From the NCBI RefSeq assembly GCF_021044795.1, contig NZ_JAJNOP010000011.1: a stretch of 64,000 nt of DNA, one strand, 5' to 3'. Both the position numbers and the translations under genes were made by a program. Under the pieces are notes generated by a model. It was given only the letters and a program-made list of their open reading frames with translations, was not told the DNA's origin and made no database searches. Shown piece after piece: positions 52,641 through 59,744 of this stretch. The DNA comes from Acidaminococcus hominis (GTDB lineage Bacteria; Bacillota; Negativicutes; Acidaminococcales; Acidaminococcaceae). The stretch's first letter is position 1. Each line of letters begins with the position of its first letter.

Positions 52641-52865
52641 ATGAAACCGTATATTAGCTATCAGGGCTACACTGGAAAAGTGGAATTGGATGTTATAACA
52701 AGACTGTACATTCTTAACGTCATGGAAATGCAGGGTGGCATCCATTTTATGGCCCCCAATTACGAAACACTGACGGAAGACTTCTATGATTGGGTAGACG
52801 ATCTGATGTTAGGCAATGACGAGGAAGACGATACCCTGGAAGATAGGGGACTAAGTTATATGTAA
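52641..52865 (+). CDS. Orphan HicB-like antitoxin-fold protein
   Basis: The product has 74 residues, with AAAGAGAG upstream of the ATG. The opening YISYQGYTGKVELD and the later ETLTEDFYDWVDDLM follow the partial RNase-H-like HicB pattern (Y-x-G-x-V-E-D, then V/L-E-x-x-F-x-x-x-V-D-D-x-L). The acidic tail (NDEEDDTLEDRG) replaces the usual DNA-binding extension. No HicA toxin gene is adjacent. The central strand lacks the usual D-x-I-x-F motif, so the assignment is tentative. It has its own terminator. Confidence 0.6.
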   Translation: MKPYISYQGYTGKVELDVITRLYILNVMEMQGGIHFMAPNYETLTEDFYDWVDDLMLGNDEEDDTLEDRGLSYM

Positions 52866-52874
52866 GCCTCCAAG

Positions 52875-52912
52875 ACCCGGTAAGGTAAATTCCCTGCCGG
52901 GCTTTTTTATTT
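52875..52912 (+). terminator. Terminator of the HicB-like gene
   Basis: CCCGG (52876-52880) pairs with CCGGG (52897-52901), with partial inner pairing, followed by CTTTTTTATTTT. Confidence 0.75.
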
Positions 52913-52931
52913 TGTTAGGAGATGGAATGGT

Positions 52932-53600
52932 ATGGCAACGGAAGGGGAAGCGCCCAGCAGCACGGCGAAAAAGGTCTGGCGGGTGCTGAGTATAGACTTT
53001 GACTATTACCTGGATACTACACTGGAAGTCCGGGATGAGGAATTTCCTCCCGGTGGAGATAATATCCCGCCTCAGGAACTGAAAGCGGAATGGCAGCAAA
53101 GCTACCAGGAATACCCGCAGCTGCGGCGTTTGGGGCTGCGGCACCTGCCTTATGCCTACCATTGCCACGTGCTCCACGCTATCCACCGGGGCAAGGCCTA
53201 CGTGGCCGACAGCCATGGGGAGATTGTAGAGCTGCTGAAGCAGATTCCCCGAGCTGAAACCCTGGAATTGACCCATATCGACTTTCATCATGACAATTAC
53301 GTATCGGCCGGCAGCAAGGTGGACTGCGCCAACTGGGTGCATCACCTGCAGCTGCACCGGGATCCGGAGAATACCCACGTAACCTGGATCCGGCGGCTGG
53401 ACAGTGAAATGGCGTCCCTGTACGGGCCTTTCCCTTATCCCAATACCACGGATTATCATATTTCCAGTCTATATGATTACGTATTTCTCTGCTTTTCTCC
53501 GGAGTGGACGCCGCCCCATCTGCGGGGTGCTTTCCAGAAGCTGGTTCAGGCAGTCAAACAGCTGCACCCCAGACTGCTAAAATCTGGAGAGAAACTGTAG
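52932..53600 (+). CDS. Uncharacterised protein with arginase/UPF0489-like metal motifs
   Basis: The product has 222 residues and is soluble. Two acidic/His clusters stand out: SIDFDYYLD near residue 20, and ELTHIDFHHDNYVS near 115, an arrangement like the metal-binding D-x-H-x-D loops of ureohydrolase-fold (arginase/UPF0489) proteins. A conserved-looking CHVLHAIHRG and HISSLYDYVFLCFSPEWTPP near the end complete the pattern. GTTAGGAGATGG precedes the ATG. I do not recognise the exact family; the metal-enzyme suggestion is inference. It stands alone between two terminators. Confidence 0.7.
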   Translation: MATEGEAPSSTAKKVWRVLSIDFDYYLDTTLEVRDEEFPPGGDNIPPQELKAEWQQSYQEYPQLRRLGLRHLPYAYHCHVLHAIHRGKAYVADSHGEIVELLKQIPRAETLELTHIDFHHDNYVSAGSKVDCANWVHHLQLHRDPENTHVTWIRRLDSEMASLYGPFPYPNTTDYHISSLYDYVFLCFSPEWTPPHLRGAFQKLVQAVKQLHPRLLKSGEKL

Positions 53601-53742
53601 GGGGCATATTCCCTGAGGAATGGCCACTGGAGACAGGAAAGCGGCCCGGCAGCTGAAGGCATCTTGGCCTTGCCCCAGCGCTATGCAGCCTTTGACCGGA
53701 ACCGCCTGCAAATACTGCCGGTGCCTTGGCGAAAATTTCAGC

Positions 53743-53783
53743 AAAAAAAGACGTCTCTGGATTTCTTCAGAAACGTCTTTTTT
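53743..53783. terminator. Bidirectional terminator between convergent genes
   Basis: AAAAAAAGACGT (53743-53754) pairs with ACGTCTTTTTT (from 53773); it serves the plus-strand gene and minus-strand lexA. Confidence 0.85.
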
Positions 53784-53797
53784 AATGCAATTGTGCT

Positions 53798-54439
53798 TTA
53801 CAGAGATCTAAATACCCCAATGACTTTCCCGGTAATCCGGATGTTGTCCGTACCAATAATGGGAGAATAGGCATCATTTTCCGGCTGGAGGCGAATCTGC
53901 TTTAGGTCCCGGAAATACCGTTTGATGGTGGTTTCTTCGTCATTAATCAGAGCTACCACAATGTCGCCGTTGCTGGCGTAATCCTGCTTGCGGACAAACA
54001 CGTAGTCGTGGTCATAAATACCGGCATTCTTCATGCTGTCGCCTTCGACAACCATCATGAACACATCGTCCCGGCAGCCAATCAGGTCCATGGGGATGGG
54101 GTAGGTATCCTCAATATCTTCTACTGCCAGAATGGGATCACCGGCGTGGACAGCGCCTACCAATGGCACGGGTACCATATCCTTTTTCCGCCAGCCCAAG
54201 TCCTGGGGCATATAAGTACGGGGCTTTTCAGGGTCCCATTTCAGATAGCCGGCATCTGCCAGCTTTTTCAGGTTATTATGCACAGAAGCGCTGGAAGAAA
54301 GACCTACTGCCTGACCAATTTCCCTTACCGAAGGGGGATAGCCGTTGGAAAAGGTGTAGGTGTTGATATACGTAAGAATCTTGGTCTGTCGATCAGTTAA
54401 GGAAGTAAGCTTAGATTCGGAATTGGCTGCATTGTTCAT
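53798..54439 (-). CDS. lexA: SOS repressor LexA
   Basis: The product has 213 residues. The N-terminal winged HTH reads LTDRQTKILTYINTYTFSNG with the recognition region PSVREIGQAVGLSSSASVHN. The autocleavage site is Ala99-Gly100 (VHAGDP), and the Ser135/Lys173 dyad lies in EGDSMKNAG and EETTIKRYF. It represses DNA-damage genes until RecA-stimulated self-cleavage. AAGGAG lies just upstream on the minus strand. A promoter and a LexA-box-like sequence lie upstream, consistent with autoregulation. Confidence 0.95.
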   Translation of the reverse strand: MNNAANSESKLTSLTDRQTKILTYINTYTFSNGYPPSVREIGQAVGLSSSASVHNNLKKLADAGYLKWDPEKPRTYMPQDLGWRKKDMVPVPLVGAVHAGDPILAVEDIEDTYPIPMDLIGCRDDVFMMVVEGDSMKNAGIYDHDYVFVRKQDYASNGDIVVALINDEETTIKRYFRDLKQIRLQPENDAYSPIIGTDNIRITGKVIGVFRSL

Positions 54440-54486
54440 AGACAGATCTCCTTTACCCCCAAAATCCGCTTTTGGGATATTATTAT

Positions 54487-54539
54487 CGAATATAGGTTGC
54501 TACTAGCCTTAGTATACCAAGCTTATCCCAAAAAATCAA
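54487..54539 (-). promoter_or_regulatory. lexA promoter with candidate LexA box
   Basis: On the minus strand TTGATT (54539-54534), 17 bases, TATACT (54516-54511). Just downstream lies CGAATATAGGTTGC (54487-54500 on the plus strand), which matches the Firmicutes LexA half-sites CGAAC/GTTCG in 7 of 10 positions. Confidence 0.55.
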
Positions 54540-55895
54540 ACAAATGTTTGCAAAAAGCGCAATAAAGCCTCAATTTTGCACAAAACGAACAGGAAAAGTG
54601 GAAACAAGCACAATCGATATATTATCGATATATTGTGGTAGGGCTGAAATGGTTTGAAACGTCCAAATTTGCGATTTGACGAGATTTAAGTGAAAGTACA
54701 ATAACTTACTCAACTTACTCACGCAGAATTGGAAAAAACGATTCTAAAGCCATTTAACGCATGAAAAATCAGCCGGGAAAAGGAAAAAAGTAAGGTGTAC
54801 GCTGAGAACTCAAAAAAAGTAAACTGGTATCCTAGCAGAGCACCCGAAAACACTGGGTGCAAGCTGCAGAACAGCAAAAATGGCTAAAGCAGCAGACTGG
54901 CATCCAGATAAACAGTTGAAGTCACACCAAAAAAAGGAAGTTTATGGCACGGTAAAAGCCGATTGTCCAACGTGAAAACCAGCAGCGGCAGTATGGCGAA
55001 CATCATTTAAAAATGCTTGCGAACCGGATTTGTAAGGGAGTTGTAAATTTCTGAAAAAAATCAAGAAAAATTTTACGTCCTATAATATATATTATGTTAA
55101 ATAGTGTGGAAAAAATTTAACAAAGGGTAAGTTCCTGGCTTGCCAACCGTTAAAAAGTCATACTATTGGCGCCAGCCCAGGCGCTGCCAGTGTTTGCAGG
55201 CTTTATTTTTTCGGCAAAGTGCTTTCTGGTCCTACAAACCTATTGCTTTCAGGTCCATTTAACGGTATTTTCCTTTTTAGCTTCGGGCTTTATTATCTAT
55301 ACCATAATTATATACGTATAGATATATGCAGGACCTTTGCGTTGCTTTTCTATGACGCAGCTTTTTGTAGTTTTTACCTTTTACGTTTCCTACTTTTTCG
55401 TTTGGCCCCCGTGAGTATGTGTAGCCGATGCTGCCACTGGGCTTTTGCGCTGCTTTAAATCTATTCCTTTAACAGTACTGTCCTACAGAATATCCCTCTT
55501 TTTTATGGAGTTGCGCTTGGTTTTAAATTTATCTTTTCACATTTGCTATTTTACCTTATTGGTTTTTATCCTACTGCTGGCAGTATTGCTCCCTTATTTG
55601 GGCGAAAGATTGCCTTTTCAAAGCTGTAGTTCTATTTCGTCCTGATAATCACTACATATGGTAGCATAATTCCTGCTTTTCCGTCATAATACTGCTATAT
55701 ATGCTATGACCGCCAAATTTCGTTTCTGAGGCGTTTTTTTAAGGGGGTGCATATACTTTTATATAGGCCATTTTGCATCTAAAATGATTTCAGCCCCATT
55801 TTGGAAGCAATTTTCCAAAATGAGACTGTAGAATGGCGAACAGGTGAAAACCGGTCAGCTGATTACGCAATTTAGCTAGGTTATTTAGTTGAATC
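54540..55895. other. 1.36 kb AT-rich stretch without convincing gene
   Basis: Two small plus-strand open frames (55219-55458 and 55445-55645) give Phe/Leu/Cys-rich peptides without ribosome sites or known motifs. They look like chance frames in T-rich DNA. Local features include an 11-base direct repeat ATCGATATATT twice at about 54613-54636, a hairpin GCACCC/GGGTGC near 54840-54860, and TCCTATAATATATATTATG near 55078-55097. The sequence may be degenerate accessory DNA or contain an unrecognised small RNA. Confidence 0.5.
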
Positions 55896-56434
55896 CTATA
55901 GACGTTTTCCCAGTTGGTAGGCATCTTGTATAAAATGGCTATGCTTGGTCATAAAGGGCGTGCCGCAGCCCGTGCCCAAAATCATGCCTTGGTCTGCAAA
56001 GCCGCAATATTTTACCAGCGTTTGGTAGTGGACCCGCAGGGCCTCAAAGGTCCAAGAATCATCATTCCAGGCAACGGTTAGGAGGGCCGATTTCAAATGG
56101 GCGGAATGGAGTGAAGAATTGAAGGAGCAAAAACGGTCAACAATGCTCTTTACTTTAGCTGAGCCGTCATGCCAAAATAATAAAGGGGAGTGGCCAAAAC
56201 CAACATATCGGAAGCTAAAATTTGCTGTTTTAACTGGGGCATACCATCTTTTTGCACACAGGGGCCTTCGTAGCCGCAGGCTAGACAGCCGGTGCAGGGA
56301 TGGACCTGGGCGTGGGCTGCATCAATGACGTGAACCCGGTGTCCTGCCTCCTCTGCTCCCCTTTTGAAACTTTCCACTAACAGGTGGGTGGAACCATTTT
56401 GGTTGGGACTGCCCATTAATACGGTAATATCCAT
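55896..56434 (-). pseudogene. Flavodoxin-family (NADPH-dependent FMN reductase-like) gene broken by 5-base insertion
   Basis: The 5' frame (from 56434) encodes MDITVLMGSPNQNGSTHLLV, a flavin-binding start, a Cys motif HPCTGCLACGYEGPCVQKD, and LATPLYYFGMTAQLK, then a stop. The 3' frame (to 55896) continues the same family with SIVDRFCSFNSSLHSAHLKS, LLTVAWNDDSWTFEAL and LGTGCGTPFMTKHS. Between them (about 56137-56147) the minus strand reads CTAAAGTAAAGAGCATT. Deleting the five bases TAAAG would restore QLKSIVDRF, so a small tandem-like duplication broke the gene. Restored length is about 178 residues, typical of iron-sulfur flavoprotein/NAD(P)H reductases. Confidence 0.85.
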
Positions 56435-56461
56435 TTCACTCGCTTCTTTCCATTAATTAAT

Positions 56462-56491
56462 CGAATAATTAATCGAACAATTAATTATTCG
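56462..56491. promoter_or_regulatory. 12-base inverted repeat upstream of the flavoprotein gene
   Basis: CGAATAATTAAT (56462-56473) and ATTAATTATTCG (56480-56491) are exact reverse complements six bases apart, with a further partial AATTAATCGA unit alongside. It sits 28 bases upstream of the broken gene's start and resembles an operator for a dimeric repressor. Confidence 0.5.
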
Positions 56492-56522
56492 GTGTGCTGC
56501 TGCGCTTCTTGCCCCTGCAAAC

Positions 56523-56924
56523 CTAATCGTGCCACTGATAGCCGCAGTGCCTACAGGTATACCGCAGCCGGTTGGAATGGTGCTTTCCTGCAATCAGCCC
56601 TAAAGGTCCAATGAGCAGCGCCCCCACTACCCCCTTCACCAGGCTGTAGCCCTTCTTATCAATATAAATATCTGTAGAATGGCAATTGGGACAATGGAGC
56701 CACCCTCTGTCCACAATCACTTCTACTCGGCTGGGCTGCACTGTAGGCAGTTCCTGGTCCTGGCGTGCAGGCCTGGCCGCAGGATCTATCATATATACAG
56801 AGTCTGCGGGCAGAGCCAGCGTTTCAGTTTCTGTTTTGGGTCCGGCGCCTTTAACAGGTGCTCCGCACTGACTGCAAAACTGCGCCCCTGCAGCCAGCTT
56901 TGCCCCACAATGGGTACAAAACAT
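56523..56924 (-). CDS. Zinc-ribbon protein with hydrophobic LITAF-like segment
   Basis: The product has 133 residues. Two zinc-knuckle pairs open the protein (CTHCG...CSQCG, residues 3-21). After a Pro/Glu linker, a second split zinc site, CPNCHST and CRHCGYQW, brackets a short Gly-rich hydrophobic hairpin (GVVGALLIGPLGLIAG). This arrangement resembles bacterial LITAF-like/membrane-dipping zinc-ribbon proteins. It probably binds zinc structurally at the membrane surface; the role is unknown. GGGAGG precedes the ATG on the minus strand. Confidence 0.8.
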   Translation of the reverse strand: MFCTHCGAKLAAGAQFCSQCGAPVKGAGPKTETETLALPADSVYMIDPAARPARQDQELPTVQPSRVEVIVDRGWLHCPNCHSTDIYIDKKGYSLVKGVVGALLIGPLGLIAGKHHSNRLRYTCRHCGYQWHD

Positions 56925-57131
56925 CCCTATCCCTCCCCTTCGTAGCCGCAGGAAACTTGTACCTTCCTGCGTTACTGGTACATTACAGTTTTATCTTAGC
57001 ACACTGGCCAGAGCCTGTCACGGGAAAGAAAGGCAGAACGGAAAAAGAATTGGAGCTTGCACAAGAAAGCAGGAACCGAGGCTTCTCCGATTCCTGCTTC
57101 GTTTATCTAAAGGGCAATCCCTTTGTGCTCT

Positions 57132-58754
57132 TTAGTACTCCGGTGTCCAAAGAATCTTGGCCACAGCCTCTTTGGCATCTAAAATGCCTTTGGATGCCAG
57201 CCCCTGTTTGATGGCGCAGTCTGCTACCGCTTCGGCTACGGCTTGGGTGAAGGTTCTCAGATGGGCTACCGGCGGAAGCACAGCAGCCCCTTCCTGTCCT
57301 GCGTCCACAAATTGGGTCAGGGCATGAGCCGCAGCAGAAATCATTTCCTCCGATACCCGGGACGCACCGGCGGCAATGCTGCCCATTCCCAGGCCGGGGT
57401 AGATTAACGCATTGTTGGCTTGGCCAATGTGGTAGGAAATGCCCTTATAGGTAATGGGTTCTACTGGAATCCCTGTGCCAATGAGCGCTTTTCCGTCAGA
57501 CCAAGCCAGCAGATCCTGGGCAGAGGCCTCGGCCAGCTGGGTAGGATTGCTCAAGGGGAAAATAATGGGCCGGTCACACCAGGACAGCATGGCTTCCACA
57601 ATCTCTTTCGTAAAGGTCTTGGGCGTAGTGGACGTGCCTACCAGAATGGTGGGCTTGGCAGCTATCACGGCACCCTGTAGAGTTGAAGTGTCCTGACCGG
57701 CAAATTCGTCCCGTTTTCTGGCAAAAGGCCGCTGTTCCGGCGTCAGGTCTTCCATATCGTCAAACAGAAGGCCCTGCTTATCTACCATATAGAAATGCTT
57801 TTTGGCTTCTTCTTCCGAGAGCCCTTCCTTAACCATTTCCTGGCAGATTTGGGCTGTGATGCCAGCGCCTGCTGTACCAGCGCCAAAGCACATGTAGCGT
57901 TGGTCCGTCAGCTTTTCTCCGGTAATCTTCATGGCACCCAAAAGTCCGGACAGGGTAATAATCCCCGTCCCTTGGCAGTCATCGTTAAAGACCGGGTAGG
58001 AGTTCCGATACCGGTTCAGCAGTTTGGCTGCATGTTCCCGTCCGAAATCCTCAAAGTGGAGATAGACCCCGGGAAACAGCTTTTCTACGGCGGCTACAAA
58101 CGCATCCACAAAGGCCAGATAGGCGTCGCCCCGCACCCGTTTGTGCCGGGCACCCAGGTATAAGGGATCCTGCAGCAGACTCTCCCGGTCCGTTCCGCAG
58201 TCCAAAACCACAGGCAGAACATATTCTGGATTGATGCCCGCCGCATTATAGACCATCAGCTTGCCTACGGAAATATCCACCCCGTTGATGCCCCAGTCAC
58301 CAATGCCCAAAATGGCCTCCGCATCGGTACAAACAATCAGCTGGATTTTGCGGTTATCGGCTGCCCGTTTCAAAATCCCCTCTATAGCCTCCGGCTGCTC
58401 CAGGGATAAAAAGGCAGCTTTTTGGGCCGTTACGTACTTTTCGCTATAGGTTTCAATGCTTTCAGCAATCACCGGATCGTAGACAATGGGCATCCATTCT
58501 TCCAAATGCTGGGTGAAGGCGTAGAAAAACAGCCGCCGATTGGTGTTGAACACCTCCATCAAGTAATTTCGCTTTTCCAGATTGTTGGTCTTTTGAGAAA
58601 AATAGGCATAAACCCGTGCTGCCTGCTGGTCAATAGTTTCCACTACCGGTGGCAGGAGCCCGGAAATCCCGGCCTTTTCCCGTTCTTCCAGAGAAAAAGC
58701 AGTGCCCTTATTGAGAAACGGATCCCGCAGTAAGGCAAATCCAGATTTTGTCAT
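57132..58754 (-). CDS. NAD-dependent malic / malolactic enzyme
   Basis: The start is ATG 58754 with GAAAGGAG just upstream; a longer frame to 58841 has no site. The product has 540 residues. Conserved blocks are GDWGINGVDISVGKLMVYNA (152-171, Lys165), FEDFGREHA with the metal acids Glu235/Asp236, NDDCQGTG (Asp258/259), the NAD loop FGAGTAGAGI and PLSNPTQLAEA. Malic enzymes (decarboxylating malate to pyruvate with NAD) and malolactic enzymes (to lactate) share this sequence. The length and the QGTGI segment resemble the MleS group, so the product is not certain. In an anaerobe it would link C4 acids to pyruvate. Confidence 0.9.
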   Translation of the reverse strand: MTKSGFALLRDPFLNKGTAFSLEEREKAGISGLLPPVVETIDQQAARVYAYFSQKTNNLEKRNYLMEVFNTNRRLFFYAFTQHLEEWMPIVYDPVIAESIETYSEKYVTAQKAAFLSLEQPEAIEGILKRAADNRKIQLIVCTDAEAILGIGDWGINGVDISVGKLMVYNAAGINPEYVLPVVLDCGTDRESLLQDPLYLGARHKRVRGDAYLAFVDAFVAAVEKLFPGVYLHFEDFGREHAAKLLNRYRNSYPVFNDDCQGTGIITLSGLLGAMKITGEKLTDQRYMCFGAGTAGAGITAQICQEMVKEGLSEEEAKKHFYMVDKQGLLFDDMEDLTPEQRPFARKRDEFAGQDTSTLQGAVIAAKPTILVGTSTTPKTFTKEIVEAMLSWCDRPIIFPLSNPTQLAEASAQDLLAWSDGKALIGTGIPVEPITYKGISYHIGQANNALIYPGLGMGSIAAGASRVSEEMISAAAHALTQFVDAGQEGAAVLPPVAHLRTFTQAVAEAVADCAIKQGLASKGILDAKEAVAKILWTPEY

Positions 58755-58829
58755 AATAAGACTCCTTTCGAAAGCAGAACAAAGAACGAATATCCATAAC
58801 ATGTTAGTATATAAATCATCTCTATAGCC

Positions 58830-58858
58830 ATTATAAGGCAAACTGAAGAATTTGTCAT
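58830..58858 (-). promoter_or_regulatory. Promoter of malic enzyme gene
   Basis: On the minus strand ATGACA (58858-58853), 17 bases, TATAAT (58835-58830), about 75 bases before the start codon. Confidence 0.7.
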
Positions 58859-58980
58859 ATACAAACAGGCCTCTAGAATCTGTGCAGGTTCTAGCGGTGC
58901 TGTAGAAAACTATGTATCGGATTTTTGGTCGACGTTCTCAACGGGTGTAGTGCAGACATCCTACTTTTGAACCCCATCCC

Positions 58981-59106
58981 GGCATTGCCGTGGGCAATGC
59001 CACCCTTCCCCTTTACCTGTTCGCATAGCGAACAGGTAAGGAGACGGCAAACCAAACTTCCTCAGTCAGTCCTGCGGACTGACTGCCCCTTCACGCTTGA
59101 AGGGGC
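58981..59106. repeat. Array of four perfect palindromes
   Basis: Within 126 bases there are four. GGCATTGCC/GGCAATGCC (58981-59001) has a 3-base loop. TTACCTGTTCGC/GCGAACAGGTAA (59013-59039) has loop ATA. CAGTCAGTCC/GGACTGACTG (59063-59085) has loop TGC. GCCCCTTCA/TGAAGGGGC (59085-59106) has loop CGCT. The stems are unrelated to each other, the loops are 3-4 bases, and no T-tracts follow. Confidence 0.85.
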
Positions 59107-59219
59107 CATTCTTAGGCCTATACGAGTCATGTGCTAAACGGGTATAGAGATGGAATTACGGGGTATGTAAATACTAGTACGACCTTTCTATATCACTTGA
59201 CTAGTAGAGGTCTAGAACG

Positions 59220-59294
59220 CTTCCTGCAAGCGTGCAGGAAGTGTCGCCGACCGGCGACGATAGAAGTTCACCACATATTGCGGCCTCTGGCCGC
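59220..59294 (+). repeat. Three-hairpin composite element, copy 2
   Basis: CTTCCTGCA/TGCAGGAAG (59220-59241), GTCGCCG/CGGCGAC (59243-59258), tail GATAGAAGTTC (59259-59269), then GCGGCC/GGCCGC (59280-59294). Same plan as 9101-9178. Another palindrome, CCAGTGCGT/ACGCACTGG, follows at 59308-59333. Confidence 0.75.
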
Positions 59295-59343
59295 TGCCTT
59301 CCACTTACCAGTGCGTTGCTCGGCACGCACTGGAGAAGGGGAA

Positions 59344-59477
59344 GGTCGGTCACGCCCATGTACCAAACCGTGACCGGGATGGGGTTCCGGCCCAAGCGGC
59401 CGCAGAGCGGATATATATTCTGAAAAACACCTCTACGCTTTCGTAGAAAGCGTAGTACGTCGTCAATTTTCTTCAGC
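59344..59477 (-). repeat. Conserved structured element downstream of autotransporter 3
   Basis: Read on the minus strand this is the counterpart of 47735-47869: GCTGAAGAAAA, hairpin CTACGCTTT/AAAGCGTAG, AGGTGTTTTT, AATATATAT, CCGC/GCGG hairpin, GGAACCCCATC, and a GGTCACG/CGTGACC hairpin. It lies in the same orientation and position relative to its autotransporter. Confidence 0.75.
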
Positions 59478-59510
59478 ACTACCTGTCAGCCCCCCACCCA
59501 ATCCCCGATT
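59412..59510. repeat. 99-bp direct repeat, copy 1
   Basis: From TATATATTCTG to CCCCGATT, nearly identical to 59577-59675 (a one-base C shift). It includes the CTACGCTTT/AAAGCGTAG hairpin. Confidence 0.9.
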
Positions 59511-59576
59511 CTGCGCAAAAACATTCTCATGTCTCCAATTTAGCGGTGAAGGCTCATTCTACGGCGCTGGCGCCGC

Positions 59577-59675
59577 TATATATTCTGAAAAACACCTCTA
59601 CGCTTTCGTAGAAAGCGTAGTACGTCGTCAATTTTCTTCAGCACTACCTGTCAGCCCCCACCCAATCCCCCGATT
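59577..59675. repeat. 99-bp direct repeat, copy 2
   Basis: Second copy, 165 bases from the first, ending 7 bases from the autotransporter 3 terminator. The hairpins CGGCGC/GCGCCG precede it. Confidence 0.9.
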
Positions 59676-59681
59676 TCACAC

Positions 59682-59730
59682 AAAAAAGCATTCCGCCAAA
59701 AGTTCCATTCTTCTGGCGGAATGCTTTTTT
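59682..59730 (-). terminator. Terminator of autotransporter 3
   Basis: AAAAAAGCATTCCGCCA (59682-59698) pairs exactly with TGGCGGAATGCTTTTTT (59714-59730). Confidence 0.93.
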
Positions 59731-59744
59731 TACCTTTTTCACAT

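Noticed and set aside
55219..55645. Two short hydrophobic plus-strand frames
   Set aside because: Phe/Leu/Cys-rich translation of T-rich DNA, overlapping each other, with no start signals.
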